DNA of 64,000 bases from Vibrio agarilyticus (GCF_012641465.1 NZ_JABAIK010000012.1:1-64000); one strand, 5' to 3'. Shown: positions 7,578 to 16,588, counted from the first letter of the stretch. Program-made: numbers and translations. Notes: generated by a model from the letters alone, not told the origin.

Positions 7578-9383
7578 GTGGTCATTTTGGTTAATCCTTT
7601 TTTGGCAAGTGTTATGCGCTGGTTTGTGTCGATACGCTTGTGCATTATCTGCCTCTTGGCTCTGCTGGTTAGCGCGCCCGTTTGGGCTGAAAAAACGCAA
7701 GTGGTGATTGGTGTGTTTGCGGACCGCGGCTTGACGGAAGCTCGAGCGCGATGGCAACCGACGATAACCTGGCTCAACCAGACCCTTCCTGATTATCAGT
7801 TTTCACTTGAACCATTAAATTTGGATGCGCTACAGGCGGAAATTACATCGCAAAGTTTGTCATTTTTAATTGTCAATCCTTCAGCGAGCATACGGACCGG
7901 GCGTCAATATCCGCTATCTTGGCTTACCACGTTAATCAGCCCTATGGCGGGAGGTACGACACTCTCAACGGGCTCCGCCGTGTGGGTGGTAAATACGAGC
8001 AATGTGACCGATTGGCATCAGTTATCCGGTCGCCCGATTGGTACGGTGGATCAGCGTGCGTTTGGTGGCTTTATGGCATTCGCTCGAGATGTGGTGGAGC
8101 AGTATGATTTAAACCACTACTTTTCTGGTCTCAATGAGCTGGGTTTTCCTCATGAGTCAGTGGTGGCGAGTTTGCTAAGCGGCCAAGTTGAGGCTGCGAT
8201 TTTACCTATCTGTTTGGTGGAATCTATGGTGGCAAAAGGCGAAATCAGTGCCGAAGCGCTTCGCGTGTTGAACCCCAAAACGCCTCGCGATGCGATATGC
8301 CAATCAAGTACTGTTCTATACCCCAACTGGGGGTTTGCCATGACCAATAAAGCAGATCGGAAATTGGCTAAGCAAATTGTGTTGTCACTGCTTGCAATTC
8401 CACCAACTTCAAATGTAGCCAAAGCGGCGCAATCATTGGGCTGGTCAGTTGCAGAGCCTCAAGTTGGATTAGATAACCTGTTCAGCCAGCTAGGCGTTCA
8501 TCCGCTTCAAAATAGCTGGTGGGCCGAGTTACGGAATTGGTTGATGGTGAATTATGAGATCACGTTGCTTGCATTCGTGGTGCTGGCAATTTTACCCATT
8601 CAGTATCTGCTGTTACGTCGTCGTCATCATCGCAACACACAAACCTTGCAGCGCGTACAACAGAATTTGCAATTAGCGCAGCGCCGAGCTTTAGTTGAAA
8701 AGTTGGGTTCGAGTTTGGCGCATGAATTAAATCAGCCACTGGCGGCGATTCGACTCTACGCAGAAGGTGAGCTGTCGCGACGGCGACAAGGACGCACGGA
8801 CACCGACATTGTGGCATTATTTGAAAAAATTCAACGCCAAACGGATCGGATTGATGGTGTGGTCAGTCGTTTTCGTTCATTGCTGCAGCGACGCATTACT
8901 CACAAACAACTTACAGCGCTGGATGATGTGGTGAAAGACAGCATTCGATTAGTCGAAGTGTATGCGCGCCAGCACAAGGTGACACTGCAAATTGGACGTT
9001 GGGCTTCGCAGCAAATCATAGTGGCGGATAAAATAGCCATCGAGCAGTTGGTGGTAAACTTATTGACCAACGCGATTGATGCAAGCGCGCCTTCTGATTC
9101 TAAAGGTATGAAAGAAGGGCAAGTGACGATTGAGTTGCTCGCGAGGCCCACATCGATAGATCTGATTGTGGATGATAATGGTAGCGGGCTAGCTCAGCCA
9201 TTTGATACCTTACTGACGCCGTTCGTGACCACCAAAGCACAAGGTGTAGGGTTGGGTTTGGCAATTTGCAAAGACGTTGCCGAATCGCACTCGGCCAGTT
9301 TCAGTTTGTGCAATCGACCATCAAGTGAAAACGGCGCTGTTGGCTGTCGTGCCAGTGTATGCTTTCCGCGAATTAAGTCTTAA
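7578..9383 (+). CDS. TtrS-like sensor histidine kinase with PhnD-type periplasmic domain
   Basis: A 601-aa kinase. A signal or anchor segment is followed by a PhnD/phosphonate-binding-like periplasmic domain (about 38-290), one transmembrane helix (about 335-355), a HisKA domain with the H-box LAHELNQPLAAIRLY (about 390) and a HATPase domain (N-box NLLTNAIDAS, G-boxes DDNGSGL and GVGLGLAI). This order is that of TtrS, the tetrathionate sensor. It starts with GTG at 7578. ATG at 7614 would give a cleaner signal peptide (MRWFVSIRLC...) and is an equal candidate. It is followed by a cognate regulator and by DmsBCA, so an S- or N-oxide may be the signal. That ligand is inferred. Confidence 0.87.
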   Translation: MVILVNPFLASVMRWFVSIRLCIICLLALLVSAPVWAEKTQVVIGVFADRGLTEARARWQPTITWLNQTLPDYQFSLEPLNLDALQAEITSQSLSFLIVNPSASIRTGRQYPLSWLTTLISPMAGGTTLSTGSAVWVVNTSNVTDWHQLSGRPIGTVDQRAFGGFMAFARDVVEQYDLNHYFSGLNELGFPHESVVASLLSGQVEAAILPICLVESMVAKGEISAEALRVLNPKTPRDAICQSSTVLYPNWGFAMTNKADRKLAKQIVLSLLAIPPTSNVAKAAQSLGWSVAEPQVGLDNLFSQLGVHPLQNSWWAELRNWLMVNYEITLLAFVVLAILPIQYLLLRRRHHRNTQTLQRVQQNLQLAQRRALVEKLGSSLAHELNQPLAAIRLYAEGELSRRRQGRTDTDIVALFEKIQRQTDRIDGVVSRFRSLLQRRITHKQLTALDDVVKDSIRLVEVYARQHKVTLQIGRWASQQIIVADKIAIEQLVVNLLTNAIDASAPSDSKGMKEGQVTIELLARPTSIDLIVDDNGSGLAQPFDTLLTPFVTTKAQGVGLGLAICKDVAESHSASFSLCNRPSSENGAVGCRASVCFPRIKS

Positions 9384-9476
9384 GTGAACCCTCAAGTTGA
9401 GCGTATGTTTCAATGTTCCTTGGGGTAATTTGGCATGAAATGTAACCGAGAAGGTCGGTAGAACCTAGGTATTAAA

Positions 9477-10145
9477 GTGAAAAAAATGAACTCACAATGG
9501 TCGCTGTTTCTTGTCGACGATGATGAAGCCGTGTTGGATGCATTAAGCTTTGTGCTTGAGGGGGAAGGGTATCAGCCTCACAGCTTTAGCTCAGCGGATG
9601 CGTTTTGGGCTTATCAAAATCAGCAAACTCACCCACTGCAAGGCGCGTTGATTTTAGACAGTCGAATGCCGGGTATGAGTGGACAAGAATTACAACGCCA
9701 GCTGTGCTCCACAGTGCATGCGCTTAGTATTGTGTTTTTAACTGGTCACGGTGATGTTCCGATGGCGGTTGATGCGTTGAAACTGGGGGCTAGTGACTTT
9801 TTGCAAAAACCTGTTGAGCGAGATACGCTTTTGGCCGCCGTTGAGAACGCACTTGAACGCAGCGTCACTTTGGCCGAAAAACGTCGCAGTGTCGTGCAAT
9901 ACCAAAATTTAACCGCACGTGAGCGCGATTTGTTGCAGTTATATGCACAAGGTTTGGGCAACAATCAGATTGCTGATCAATTGCATATCTCGGTGCGGAC
10001 AGTCGAAGTGCATAAGTCGCGCTTGTTGCAGCATTTGGGCGTAGACTCATTGGCTGATATGGTGCGGCTCTATACCATGGTTGAGCCTGAGCTAAAACAC
10101 ATTCCGCCACCGCCAAGTCGAATCAAACGTAACAAATCAAACTGA
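9477..10145 (+). CDS. TtrR/FixJ-type response regulator
   Basis: A 222-aa regulator. The receiver domain (about 8-125) shows the acidic pair in VDDDE, the phospho-acceptor Asp in ILDSRMPGMSG, Thr in LTGHGD and Lys in LQKPV. A LuxR-type HTH follows (about 145-205, LTARERDLLQLYAQGLGNNQ...TVEVHKSRL). Start at GTG 9477; ATG 9486 is possible. It is 93 bp behind the kinase gene and 113 bp before dmsB, so it most likely activates the reductase operon. The inverted repeat GGGTTTC-N7-GAAACCC at 10187 is a candidate target. Confidence 0.9.
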   Translation: MKKMNSQWSLFLVDDDEAVLDALSFVLEGEGYQPHSFSSADAFWAYQNQQTHPLQGALILDSRMPGMSGQELQRQLCSTVHALSIVFLTGHGDVPMAVDALKLGASDFLQKPVERDTLLAAVENALERSVTLAEKRRSVVQYQNLTARERDLLQLYAQGLGNNQIADQLHISVRTVEVHKSRLLQHLGVDSLADMVRLYTMVEPELKHIPPPPSRIKRNKSN

Positions 10146-10186
10146 ATACGAAACATTGCGCTAGGTCATATCCTTTCTTTTGATGT

Positions 10187-10207
10187 GGGTTTCCCTTATA
10201 GAAACCC
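10187..10207. promoter_or_regulatory. Inverted repeat before dmsB (candidate regulator site)
   Basis: GGGTTTC (10187-10193) and GAAACCC (10201-10207) are exact reverse complements spaced by 7 bases, 52 bp before dmsB. It could be the binding site of the adjacent FixJ-type regulator. A weak terminator for that gene is the alternative, since CCGTATCGTTTTTA follows. Confidence 0.4.
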
Positions 10208-10225
10208 CGTATCGTTTTTATCACC

Positions 10226-10255
10226 ATAACCTCAGAATTTTTGACCTGAGGTTAT
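10226..10255 (+). promoter_or_regulatory. Perfect 10-bp palindrome that hides the dmsB ribosome binding site
   Basis: ATAACCTCAG (10226-10235) and CTGAGGTTAT (10246-10255) pair exactly around a 10-base loop. The right arm contains the GAGG ribosome binding site (10248-10251) for the ATG at 10259. The arrangement mirrors the one before the PL7 lyase at 6370-6410. Confidence 0.65.
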
Positions 10256-10258
10256 CAA

Positions 10259-10882
10259 ATGAACCAGCAATACGGTTTTTTTGTTGATACAAGTAAATGC
10301 ACTGGCTGTAAGACGTGCCAAGTTTCATGTAAAGACAAAAACAACTTACCCGTAGGGGTTAATTTTCGCCGCGTGTACGAATACACCGGAGGCGAGTGGA
10401 CCAAACAGAAGAACGACACCTGGCAGCAAAACGTTTTTGCTTATTATGTGTCAATCAGTTGTAACCATTGCGCGCAACCTGCTTGCACCAAAGCGTGTCC
10501 AACAGGCGCGATGCAAAAACGCGCGAGCGACGGTTTAGTGGTTGTCGATGAAAGTGTTTGCGTTGGCTGCCGTTATTGTGAAATGGCCTGTCCTTACGGC
10601 GCGCCACAGTTTAATCCCGAAAAAGGCCATATGACGAAGTGTGATGGCTGCTTTGAGCTGGTCGCACAAAATAAAGCGCCGATTTGCGTTGCGTCGTGTC
10701 CGCTGCGCGCATTGGATTTTGGGCCTATCGCAACATTGCGCGAAAAGTATGGTGAGACGGCCGATATTGCGCCTCTGCCCAATTCAAATTTGACGCGGCC
10801 ATCTTTGATTGTACGTCACAATCGTCACGCAAAACCGACAGGCTCGGGTGCGGGCAAAGTGGTTAACAAGGCGGAGTGGTGA
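10259..10882 (+). CDS. dmsB: DMSO reductase iron-sulfur subunit (DmsB)
   Basis: A 207-aa electron-transfer subunit with sixteen cysteines in four ferredoxin-type groups: CTGCKTCQVSC (about 14-24), CNHCAQPACTKACP (about 69-82), CVGCRYCEMACP (about 101-112) and CDGC...CVASCP (about 124-147). These bind four [4Fe-4S] clusters. The length fits DmsB (about 205 aa) and it lacks the Tat signal that TtrB carries, so it should be exported together with DmsA. It passes electrons from the membrane subunit to the molybdenum subunit. It overlaps or abuts dmsC. Confidence 0.93.
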   Translation: MNQQYGFFVDTSKCTGCKTCQVSCKDKNNLPVGVNFRRVYEYTGGEWTKQKNDTWQQNVFAYYVSISCNHCAQPACTKACPTGAMQKRASDGLVVVDESVCVGCRYCEMACPYGAPQFNPEKGHMTKCDGCFELVAQNKAPICVASCPLRALDFGPIATLREKYGETADIAPLPNSNLTRPSLIVRHNRHAKPTGSGAGKVVNKAEW

Positions 10883-10884
10883 TC

Positions 10885-11721
10885 ATGCATGAACTTCCTT
10901 TAGTCTTCTTTACCGTTTTGGCTCAAGCTGTTGCCGGCAGTGTGATTTTACTGACTTTATTTAGTGCCTTGCCTTGCTATCGAAACTCATTTAGCACTGC
11001 GGCATTGACAGAAATTACGCTGATGCAATTGGCCGTATTAGCATTATCAGGTATGGCGGCATTGACCCATCTCGGCATGCCTTTGCGGGCCATGAATGTG
11101 GTTTATGGGGTGTTCCACGGCTCTGCCATGTCGTTGGAAATCGTCGCTGTGTCTCTATTTGGCGCTCTGTTAAGTGGTGTGTTATTTCTCGCGTGGCGTG
11201 ATGCAAACGGCAAGATACTGTGGCTGGTGCGTGGGCTTTGTGCCGCCAGTGCAATACTCGCGTTAGTGGCAATCACTCGCGTGTACCATTTACCGACAGT
11301 CCCTCTTTGGTCATCGATGTGGACATGGGGTAATTTTGCGCTTACCGCGAGTGTAGCAGGCGCTGCGCTGCTATTGGCTTTACTGCATTTCACCCAGGTT
11401 GAGAGCCGTTTAATCGCACGCGTCTTTTTGCCCTTTGTCATTGGCGTGGCGCTTGTTGTATCGGTGCATTATCTGTTTGCGCTCAATCTTGAACTTGTTG
11501 CGCTTCATACCCATCTTGATTCGTTTTTACAAAATGCATTAGGTTTGCGTTTTACGCTGCTGGTTGTGGCGCTAGTTCTTTGTTGCCTGCCATCGAGAAT
11601 GTTCACAACATCTCCTCACATTTCGACGTTGCGTGTTTTAAGCCTCACCTTAATCCTAATAGTTGCAGAATTGATTGGGCGCGTTTTCTTTTACGAATTG
11701 ATGCTGATTGGTCATCTATAA
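10885..11721 (+). CDS. dmsC: DMSO reductase membrane anchor subunit (DmsC)
   Basis: A 278-aa membrane protein with about eight hydrophobic helices. The N-terminus MHELPLVFFTVLAQAVAG is characteristic of DmsC rather than of TtrC/NrfD. It anchors DmsAB and takes electrons from menaquinol. ATG 10885 is chosen because GGAG lies at the right distance (10873-10876). An in-frame GTG at 10876 would place the start on the Shine-Dalgarno itself. The start lies a few bases after the dmsB stop, so the genes are translationally coupled. Confidence 0.9.
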   Translation: MHELPLVFFTVLAQAVAGSVILLTLFSALPCYRNSFSTAALTEITLMQLAVLALSGMAALTHLGMPLRAMNVVYGVFHGSAMSLEIVAVSLFGALLSGVLFLAWRDANGKILWLVRGLCAASAILALVAITRVYHLPTVPLWSSMWTWGNFALTASVAGAALLLALLHFTQVESRLIARVFLPFVIGVALVVSVHYLFALNLELVALHTHLDSFLQNALGLRFTLLVVALVLCCLPSRMFTTSPHISTLRVLSLTLILIVAELIGRVFFYELMLIGHL

Positions 11722-11744
11722 CTGCTGACAAAAGAGAATTGATT

Positions 11745-14174
11745 ATGTCTAAAAATCAAATTAACCCAACACCGGAATCATTAAGTGATAACGGGTTATC
11801 GCGACGCAGTTTCTTAAAACTCAGCGCGTATTTGGGCGCTGGGGCGTTTATCGCCACTCAGCCGCTTAACGCAATTGCTGCAGCCGTTGTCGAAACCCAC
11901 GTTGGTGAAATAACAAAGTGGCATAACTGTTGGGCGCATTGCCACTCCAGTTGTTTGCTTAAGATTGTGACCGAAAATGGTCAGATCAAACGGATTGAAA
12001 CTGACGACCAAGGTAATGATGAGTTTGGCCAGCATCAGGTGCGAGCCTGTTTACGCGGGCGTTCATTGCATAAGCGAACGTTTTCACCCGATCGCCTCAA
12101 ATATCCAATGAAGCGGGTTGGGCCTCGCGGCGAAGGGAAATTTAAACGCATTAGCTGGGATGAAGCGTTAAACGAAGTTCATACCCAGATGAGCCGGATT
12201 ATTGAGCGTTATGGTAATGACGCAATATTCAGTCGAGTGGGTTACGGCAAACCCAATGGGCCTTATCACTATGTCTCCCGCTTTTTGAATTTGATTGGTG
12301 GCTACTTGCCGGCTGCCGGAAACTACAGCAGTCATCAGATTGATACTGCCTCTACCTACACCTATGGCGATAAAGGGTACACCATGGGGAGTGCTCCGAC
12401 CGAAATGGCGCATTCGGATTTGATTGTTTATTTTGGTAATAACCCGGCAAACACGCGAATGAGTGGTGGCAGTGATACTTATCATTATCAAGTCAGCAAA
12501 GCCAAAAGTAGCGCGCGCACCATCATTATTGACCCACAATACACAGATACTGCGTGTGGCCGTGAAGATGAGTGGTTAGCAATTCGTCCGGGAACGGATG
12601 CGTTATTAGTTGAAGCGCTTGCGTGGGTATTAATCACCGAAAACTTTGTCGACGAAGCGTTCTTAAAACGCCATTGCTACGGTTATGATGCCGAGCCTGC
12701 AATGCCAGAAAAGGGCTTGCAAGCGCTGGACGCGTCGTTAGGTTACAAAGCGTATATTCTTGGACATGGTGCGGATGGTATCGCCAAAACACCACAATAT
12801 GCCGCACCAATCTGTGGCATTCCAACTGAGCAGATTTATCAACTAGCAAGAGCGTTAGGACAGGCTAAAGCACCCTATATTGCACAAGGTTGGGGGCCTC
12901 AACGTCACGCGGCGGGTGAGCAAACGGCGCGCGCTATTTTCATGCTGCCTATTTTGCTCGGCCAACTTGGATTGCCAGGGACCAATAACGGTGGTTCGGA
13001 CTTTTTATTCCATAAAACCGATATTGCTAAAATGCCTGAGGGCACTAACCCCGTAAAAGCGAAAGTGCCGTGTTTTAAATGGTCTGAAGCGGTCACGCGT
13101 GGTAAAGAAATGACTGCATTAACCGACGGCATTGTGGGCGCACCACGCCTAACAACCGACGTAAAATGTGTCTTTATGTACCAAGGCAACTGGCTGTTAA
13201 ATCAACATTCTGATTGCAACGCAACGGCAAAAATGCTCAAAGATGAATCGCTGCTTGAGTTTATCTTTGTCATGGATAATCACATGACGGCGAGCGCAAA
13301 ATTTGCAGACATACTCTTGCCCGATATCACTTGGCTTGAAAACTCCCGTGTTGTCGCGTTCTCAACGCATGTGACGAAAACGGAACACGTGATTGATCCT
13401 ATGTATGAGTGCCGACACCCCTACGATGTATTTGCCGATTTGGCAGAGCGATTTGGCGTGAAAGCAGCCTTTACGGAAGGGCGAAGCTGGGATGATTGGC
13501 AAGCGCATTTGTATGAGTTAAGCCGTAAAAAACACCCAGAGTTTCCAACATTTGCTGAGCTGAGTGAGAAAGGAACGGTACGTTTGCCTTTTGACCCTAA
13601 CGCAGAACGTTATGTGTTTAAGCAGTTTCGTCAAGATCCAGAAACACACCCATTGGCGACAGAATCTGGCAAGATTCAGATCTACAGCCATAAATTAGCG
13701 AAGTTTGCGCAAACGTGGACGTTACCAGAAGGGGATGTTATCTCGGCATTACCTCAGTATACCCCAACGTGGGAGAGCTACGCCGATACGCAAACTCGCG
13801 CGGTTTACCCGTTGCAATTGATTGGTTTTAAATCAAAAGGGCGTCCTCACTCAACGTTTGCCAATGTCCCATGGCTGAAAGAAGTGATTGAAGACGCTTT
13901 GATGATGAATCCAGTCGATGCGCAAAAACGGCAATTGGCGCAAGGGCAAATCGTTCACATTTATAACGATAGGGGAACGATTCAAGTTCCAGTTCGCATC
14001 ACACCTCGTATTATGCCCGGTGTTGTTGCACTTGCCGAAGGCGCTTGGTATCAACCCAATGAACAAGGCGTCGATGTCGGTGGCTGTATTAACACCATTA
14101 CACGTTTGCGCCCGACGGCATTGGCAAAAGCCAACCCGCAAGGCACAAATTTGGTTGAGGTGAGAGCCGTTTAG
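11745..14174 (+). CDS. dmsA: DMSO reductase-type molybdopterin catalytic subunit (DmsA)
   Basis: An 809-aa Tat-exported oxidoreductase. The twin-arginine motif SRRSFLK lies near residue 20. A [4Fe-4S] group follows (C-x3-C-x3-C in CWAHCHSSC, then C in VRACLRGR). GGYLPAAGNYSSHQ holds the Ser that ligates Mo in this family, and the C-terminal molybdopterin-binding domain ends the protein. It reduces S- or N-oxides in the periplasm; DMSO is most likely but not proven. The length suits DmsA (about 800 aa), not TtrA (about 1,000 aa). The open frame extends upstream to 11580, inside dmsC. ATG 11745 is chosen because the Tat signal follows directly. Confidence 0.92.
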   Translation: MSKNQINPTPESLSDNGLSRRSFLKLSAYLGAGAFIATQPLNAIAAAVVETHVGEITKWHNCWAHCHSSCLLKIVTENGQIKRIETDDQGNDEFGQHQVRACLRGRSLHKRTFSPDRLKYPMKRVGPRGEGKFKRISWDEALNEVHTQMSRIIERYGNDAIFSRVGYGKPNGPYHYVSRFLNLIGGYLPAAGNYSSHQIDTASTYTYGDKGYTMGSAPTEMAHSDLIVYFGNNPANTRMSGGSDTYHYQVSKAKSSARTIIIDPQYTDTACGREDEWLAIRPGTDALLVEALAWVLITENFVDEAFLKRHCYGYDAEPAMPEKGLQALDASLGYKAYILGHGADGIAKTPQYAAPICGIPTEQIYQLARALGQAKAPYIAQGWGPQRHAAGEQTARAIFMLPILLGQLGLPGTNNGGSDFLFHKTDIAKMPEGTNPVKAKVPCFKWSEAVTRGKEMTALTDGIVGAPRLTTDVKCVFMYQGNWLLNQHSDCNATAKMLKDESLLEFIFVMDNHMTASAKFADILLPDITWLENSRVVAFSTHVTKTEHVIDPMYECRHPYDVFADLAERFGVKAAFTEGRSWDDWQAHLYELSRKKHPEFPTFAELSEKGTVRLPFDPNAERYVFKQFRQDPETHPLATESGKIQIYSHKLAKFAQTWTLPEGDVISALPQYTPTWESYADTQTRAVYPLQLIGFKSKGRPHSTFANVPWLKEVIEDALMMNPVDAQKRQLAQGQIVHIYNDRGTIQVPVRITPRIMPGVVALAEGAWYQPNEQGVDVGGCINTITRLRPTALAKANPQGTNLVEVRAV

Positions 14175-14230
14175 ATTTATTCGACCTGAAATGGCAGTGC
14201 TGCTATTGATGACATTGCAGCGCTGCGGTT

Positions 14231-14384
14231 TATACCCGTTCTACTTGAAGGTGCAGGGCTTTCCATTACAAAGAAAGGGGGCTGGCTTTTACAAACCTCA
14301 TCACATCGTTTATTTATGTTTGCGACGTGCTCAGAGGCTTTGCTCGTTTGCCGCCTACCTGCATCTCCAAGTCATTTGGGTATA
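14231..14384. repeat. Short dispersed repeat (family B)
   Basis: A 154-bp element between dmsA and its chaperone gene. Left end TATACCCGTTCTACTTGAAG, right end CAAGTCATTTGGGTATA, with the shared core AACCTCATCACAT and GCTCAGAGGCTTTG. It contains an 11-bp insert relative to the shortest copies (TTGCGACGTGC). Confidence 0.85.
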
Positions 14385-14450
14385 TAAATTGAAATCAATG
14401 TTTACCAGCTAGGTATATCTCCAGATGTTGCGTTGAGTACGAGCAAGAGT

Positions 14451-15128
14451 ATGAATCTTAAAATAAATGTGGAAACGATGGGTGATAACGAGGGGATAAA
14501 TACCAATGACATCTCCTTGTCACTTTCGCTGCTTTATCATCTCTTTTACCAAGAGCCTAATACGGCGCTGATTGAGCGGATTGTCGCCAGTGGCATGCTG
14601 GGATTATGGAAGTCATTGGTGCAAGAGGGGCAACCAATCATCGATGCCGACCTGCAAAACGAACGAGCGTTGGAACAAATGCAGGCCGATCATTTGGCGC
14701 TTTTTGTTGGTATTGGTATGCCGCTCGCGCCGCCATGGGGATCTGTGTATCTCAGTGAAGAAAATTTGTTGATGCAATCGTCAACTTACGCCTGGATGGC
14801 TCATTTAGATCAAGCCAAATTGCGCTTTAACGCGGCAGAGCAACAACCTCATGATCATATTGGGTTGATGTTATCGGCATTGGCGCAGTGGTGGCACAAA
14901 TACCAAATAGCTAAGTTAACCGGTGGGGATGCTGCGTATTATCAAAGAGCATTGCGTGTTACGTTAGAGCAGCACTTGTTGCCATGGTTACCAAGGTTTT
15001 ATCACCATCTCTCACAGCACGCGCAAACACCACTTTATCGGTTGTGCGGTAAAGTGATGATGTACTTAATTGATATGATTATTAAAGAGATTGGAGCGCA
15101 GCCTCGCGTGGTCACACTTTACTATTGA
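14451..15128 (+). CDS. TorD/DmsD-family redox-enzyme maturation chaperone
   Basis: A 225-aa all-helical cytoplasmic protein of the TorD/DmsD family. The family-type segment ADHLALFVGIGMPLAPPWGSVYL (about 82-105) with its E-x-D/H acidic cluster region is easily recognised. Such proteins bind the Tat leader of a molybdoenzyme and hold it until cofactor insertion. Here the client is almost surely the DmsA encoded just upstream. Start uncertain: TTG 14433, ATG 14451 and ATG 14478 are in frame, and 14478 has the best purine-rich site (GTGGAAA). A family B repeat separates it from dmsA. Confidence 0.82.
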   Translation: MNLKINVETMGDNEGINTNDISLSLSLLYHLFYQEPNTALIERIVASGMLGLWKSLVQEGQPIIDADLQNERALEQMQADHLALFVGIGMPLAPPWGSVYLSEENLLMQSSTYAWMAHLDQAKLRFNAAEQQPHDHIGLMLSALAQWWHKYQIAKLTGGDAAYYQRALRVTLEQHLLPWLPRFYHHLSQHAQTPLYRLCGKVMMYLIDMIIKEIGAQPRVVTLYY

Positions 15129-15132
15129 TTTT

Positions 15133-15168
15133 AAAAGCGCCATGACTTTGTCTCATGGCGCTTTTTTA
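15133..15168 (+). terminator. Terminator of the dms operon
   Basis: AGCGCCATGA pairs exactly with TCATGGCGCT around a 7-base loop, followed by TTTTTT. An A-run before the stem means it could also act on the opposite strand. Confidence 0.92.
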
Positions 15169-15247
15169 TTGGCTGATGAGTCGCCTTTTGAAGGTCGCTT
15201 TATGACAAGGCGACAATAGGCTGGGCAGCGTTGAAGTTAATGCTTGT

Positions 15248-16027
15248 TCAATCGCGTTTTTCCATAAATTTTCGTGAAATTTTGAGTATCTGCTGACGTG
15301 GCAGGAATGGAATAATCCAATTGAGGAGAAACTTCAGCCCGGTCTCATTAAACGCAACCAGCTCACCGCGTTCCATAGCACGATAACCACATTCCGCGAC
15401 CGAGCGGGGCGTTTTGGCATTTTTCCACGCATCCACCCCTTCAAGATGGCCTGCTTTGACAAAGTTGGTATTCACCGTGCCGGGGCAAAGGGCGGTCACC
15501 GAGATATTGTGATCGTGAACTTCTTCGGCGATGGCTTGGCTAAAAGAGGTGACATAGGCTTTTGTGGCGTAGTAGACCGCTTGAAGGGGACCTGGCATGA
15601 AGGAGGCTGTAGACGAAACATTCAATATTTTGCCATGGCGACGTTCAATCATCCCTAGCAAAAAGAGGTGGGTTAGCTCTGTGAGCGTAACCATGTTGAC
15701 CTGCATCATGGCTTGTTCGTCTTTTAAATCGCGTTGATAAAACAGCCCATGGCCACCAAACCCCGCGTTGTTGATTAAGATATCGACCAAGAGTCCAAGA
15801 GACTGGGTTTGCTGATATAAGTTTTGAGCGGCGTTAGGCTGAGATAAATCCAGTGCGATGACGGTGGCGCTAATGCCGTGCGACTCTTCAAGTTGCTGTT
15901 TGAGCTCGTTAAGCGCCGCTTCATTGCGAGCAACTAAGATAAGATCGCCGCCTTTTTCGGCGTGGATTTTAGCCAATTCCAGTCCAATTCCGCTGGACGC
16001 GCCAGTGACTAGTGCGGTGTAGCTCAT
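15248..16027 (-). CDS. Short-chain dehydrogenase/reductase (classical SDR)
   Basis: A 259-aa Rossmann enzyme with TGASSGIG (cofactor, about 10-17), NNAG (about 87-90), catalytic Ser in NVSSTAS and YxxxK in YYATK (about 152-156). The long C-terminal hydrophobic stretch FLLNWIIPFLPRQQ resembles the DltE/YqjQ-like group of SDRs. Substrate unknown. ATG 16027 is chosen because AGGAG lies 5 bases upstream. The in-frame GTG at 16033 would touch that site. It is not an obvious DEH reductase and stands outside the dms and alginate transcription units. Confidence 0.88.
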   Translation of the reverse strand: MSYTALVTGASSGIGLELAKIHAEKGGDLILVARNEAALNELKQQLEESHGISATVIALDLSQPNAAQNLYQQTQSLGLLVDILINNAGFGGHGLFYQRDLKDEQAMMQVNMVTLTELTHLFLLGMIERRHGKILNVSSTASFMPGPLQAVYYATKAYVTSFSQAIAEEVHDHNISVTALCPGTVNTNFVKAGHLEGVDAWKNAKTPRSVAECGYRAMERGELVAFNETGLKFLLNWIIPFLPRQQILKISRKFMEKRD

Positions 16028-16101
16028 CTTCACTCCTTTGGGTATATCGGTTAAACAAATGATAGTGCGTTTTAATCTATGGCGGTGCGATTATCCAACC
16101 G

Positions 16102-16530
16102 TCATGTTTGCCGATGCATATTTGGTACTTTTCGCCGCAGTTCATAACGTATAAGAAACGAGGCGATCATCGCGTTGCAAGAAAAAACAAAACTAAAGCT
16201 GTTGAGAATGATCGCTTGGTCAGCAAATTGAAATTGGAATGATACTGCGTAGTAACCGAAGGTGGTGACCACGGTAAGCACACAAAACCAAAAGAACATC
16301 GACACCCAAGTTAGAATCAATGGCCGTGTTTGTTGTTTGAGCGCTTGAAAATTATCCCAACCCCAATTGCCCCACAGCACCCCAATAATCAGGTTGAGCG
16401 CTTCGACCATCACTCTGAGCTCAAAAGGCAAATTGGCGAGCGGATCGAAGCGATAATAGCTCAGCCAAATCACAATAAAGCCAAAGAATAAATGAACAAA
16501 CAGGTATACTTGCGCCATAGCCAATGTCAT
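16102..16530 (-). CDS. Hypothetical four-helix membrane protein
   Basis: A 142-aa protein with four strongly hydrophobic stretches (about 5-25, 40-58, 73-95, 104-125) and a basic C-terminus (RYELRRKVPNMHRQT), so probably an inner-membrane protein with its tail in the cytoplasm. I do not recognise the family. It lies between the SDR and the PL17 operon and has its own short spacer on both sides. Start ATG 16530, with ATG 16518 as an alternative; neither has a strong ribosome binding site. Confidence 0.65.
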   Translation of the reverse strand: MTLAMAQVYLFVHLFFGFIVIWLSYYRFDPLANLPFELRVMVEALNLIIGVLWGNWGWDNFQALKQQTRPLILTWVSMFFWFCVLTVVTTFGYYAVSFQFQFADQAIILNSFSFVFSCNAMIASFLIRYELRRKVPNMHRQT

Positions 16531-16588
16531 GAAATCAAACGTGTTAACACGGTATCAAACTTTTTAAGCATGGTGAGCGTTAAAGATC

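Noticed and set aside
7578-14174. Reading of the operon as tetrathionate reductase (ttrRSBCA)
   Set aside because: The sensor pair and gene order fit, but the subunit sizes and motifs (DmsC-type anchor, 809-aa DmsA, DmsB without signal) point to a DMSO-type reductase.
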